64,000 nucleotides of DNA from Sandarakinorhabdus glacialis (GTDB lineage: Bacteria > Pseudomonadota > Alphaproteobacteria > Sphingomonadales > Sphingomonadaceae): contig NZ_BMJM01000005.1 in NCBI RefSeq assembly GCF_014643455.1, positions 214,047 to 278,046 of the forward strand, written 5' to 3'. The position numbers and the translations under genes are program-made. The number at the start of each line of letters is the position of its first letter. Position 1 is the first letter of the stretch. This document shows positions 63,897-64,000 of this stretch, in pieces. The notes beneath the pieces are model-generated. The model was not told where the DNA came from and did no database searches. It was given only the letters and a program-made list of their open reading frames with translations.

Positions 63897-64000
63897 TGAG
63901 GTGGTCCCGTCTGTTTGGACAGTTTGGCGGCGAAGTTAAGCTAATCCCGGGTTTCGATCATGCCGCCAGTAGGAGTGTTTCCGATGGCGGGGCTAGCCCC
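63897..64000 (-). mobile_element. End of an insertion sequence (probably IS3-like), continuing beyond the window
   Basis: TGAGGTGGTCCCGTCTGTTT at 63897 looks like an IS terminus of the TG...CA kind. The minus strand before it encodes the end of a protein: one frame gives GLAPPSETLLLAA-stop, another a short read ending GGMIETRD-stop. Neither belongs to the receptor. Family is not certain from one end only. The other end and target duplication are outside the window. Confidence 0.55.

Noticed and set aside
63941..63943. In-frame TAG as a nonsense mutation or recoded codon in the receptor
   Set aside because: The sequence beyond 63897 has no receptor homology and looks like an insertion-sequence end, so the stop belongs to the IS, not to the receptor.

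Overview
The window is high-GC DNA from an alphaproteobacterium, most likely a member of the order Sphingomonadales. The grounds are the number of TonB-dependent receptors (five), many small sphingomonad-type genes (DUF1244, DUF2312, CHCC zinc finger, SapC, DUF2007, DUF2784), a glnK-amtB pair behind a sigma-54 promoter, and dense GC-rich palindromic repeats between genes. The genus cannot be fixed from the sequence alone. The window opens inside a thiolase gene and closes inside an insertion sequence that has cut a TonB-dependent receptor gene.

Layout. 1-5 kb: thiolase end, RidA-like protein and a TonB-dependent receptor. 5-10 kb: thymidine kinase and glutathione peroxidase, an omega-transaminase with a beta-helix protein, and a cystathionine gamma-synthase family enzyme. 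10-15 kb: a two-subunit molybdenum hydroxylase and a DEAD-box RNA helicase with an RRDEP-repeat tail. 15-25 kb: a large TonB-dependent receptor, an FAD-linked 2-hydroxyacid dehydrogenase, SapC, cytochrome b561, a ZnuD-like receptor and N-formylglutamate amidohydrolase. 25-30 kb: tRNA-Val(GAC), a GST, an alpha/beta hydrolase, pyruvate kinase and two small DUF proteins. 30-36 kb: two subunits of a CoxMSL-type hydroxylase without the catalytic one, then yebC, a DUF559 nuclease, ruvC, ruvA, a dipeptidase and ruvB. 36-41 kb: leuC, a GIY-YIG nuclease, xth, nadB and an ABC ATPase.

41.3-42.9 kb holds a compact operon that looks like a ribosomally made, post-translationally modified peptide system. 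It has a 77-residue precursor-like peptide, a radical SAM/SPASM maturase overlapping it by GTGA, and a small CxxC/CxxC zinc-ribbon protein. A TonB-dependent receptor lies upstream on the same strand, and an ABC ATPase plus nadB lie downstream.

47,099-50,269 is a complete IS1595-family transposon of 3,171 bp, with 26-bp terminal inverted repeats (25/26 matching) and a perfect 8-bp target duplication, TATAATCG. It carries four cargo genes on the strand opposite the transposase: a trypsin-like protease, a 70-residue and a 42-residue protein, and a protein with a probable C-terminal winged helix. It landed in the -10 box of a TTGACA-N16-TATAAT promoter that probably drove tldD.

50-64 kb: tldD, a PNPOx-family protein, DUF2784, DUF2007, patatin, glnK-amtB, an Lnt-like protein with a divergent HxlR regulator, a DacB-type peptidase with an apparent C-terminal frameshift, and a GH43 glycosidase behind its IS-disrupted TonB-dependent receptor. 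At least five families of palindromic repeats are scattered between genes. Two small nuclease genes (DUF559, GIY-YIG) lie inside or between such palindromes.
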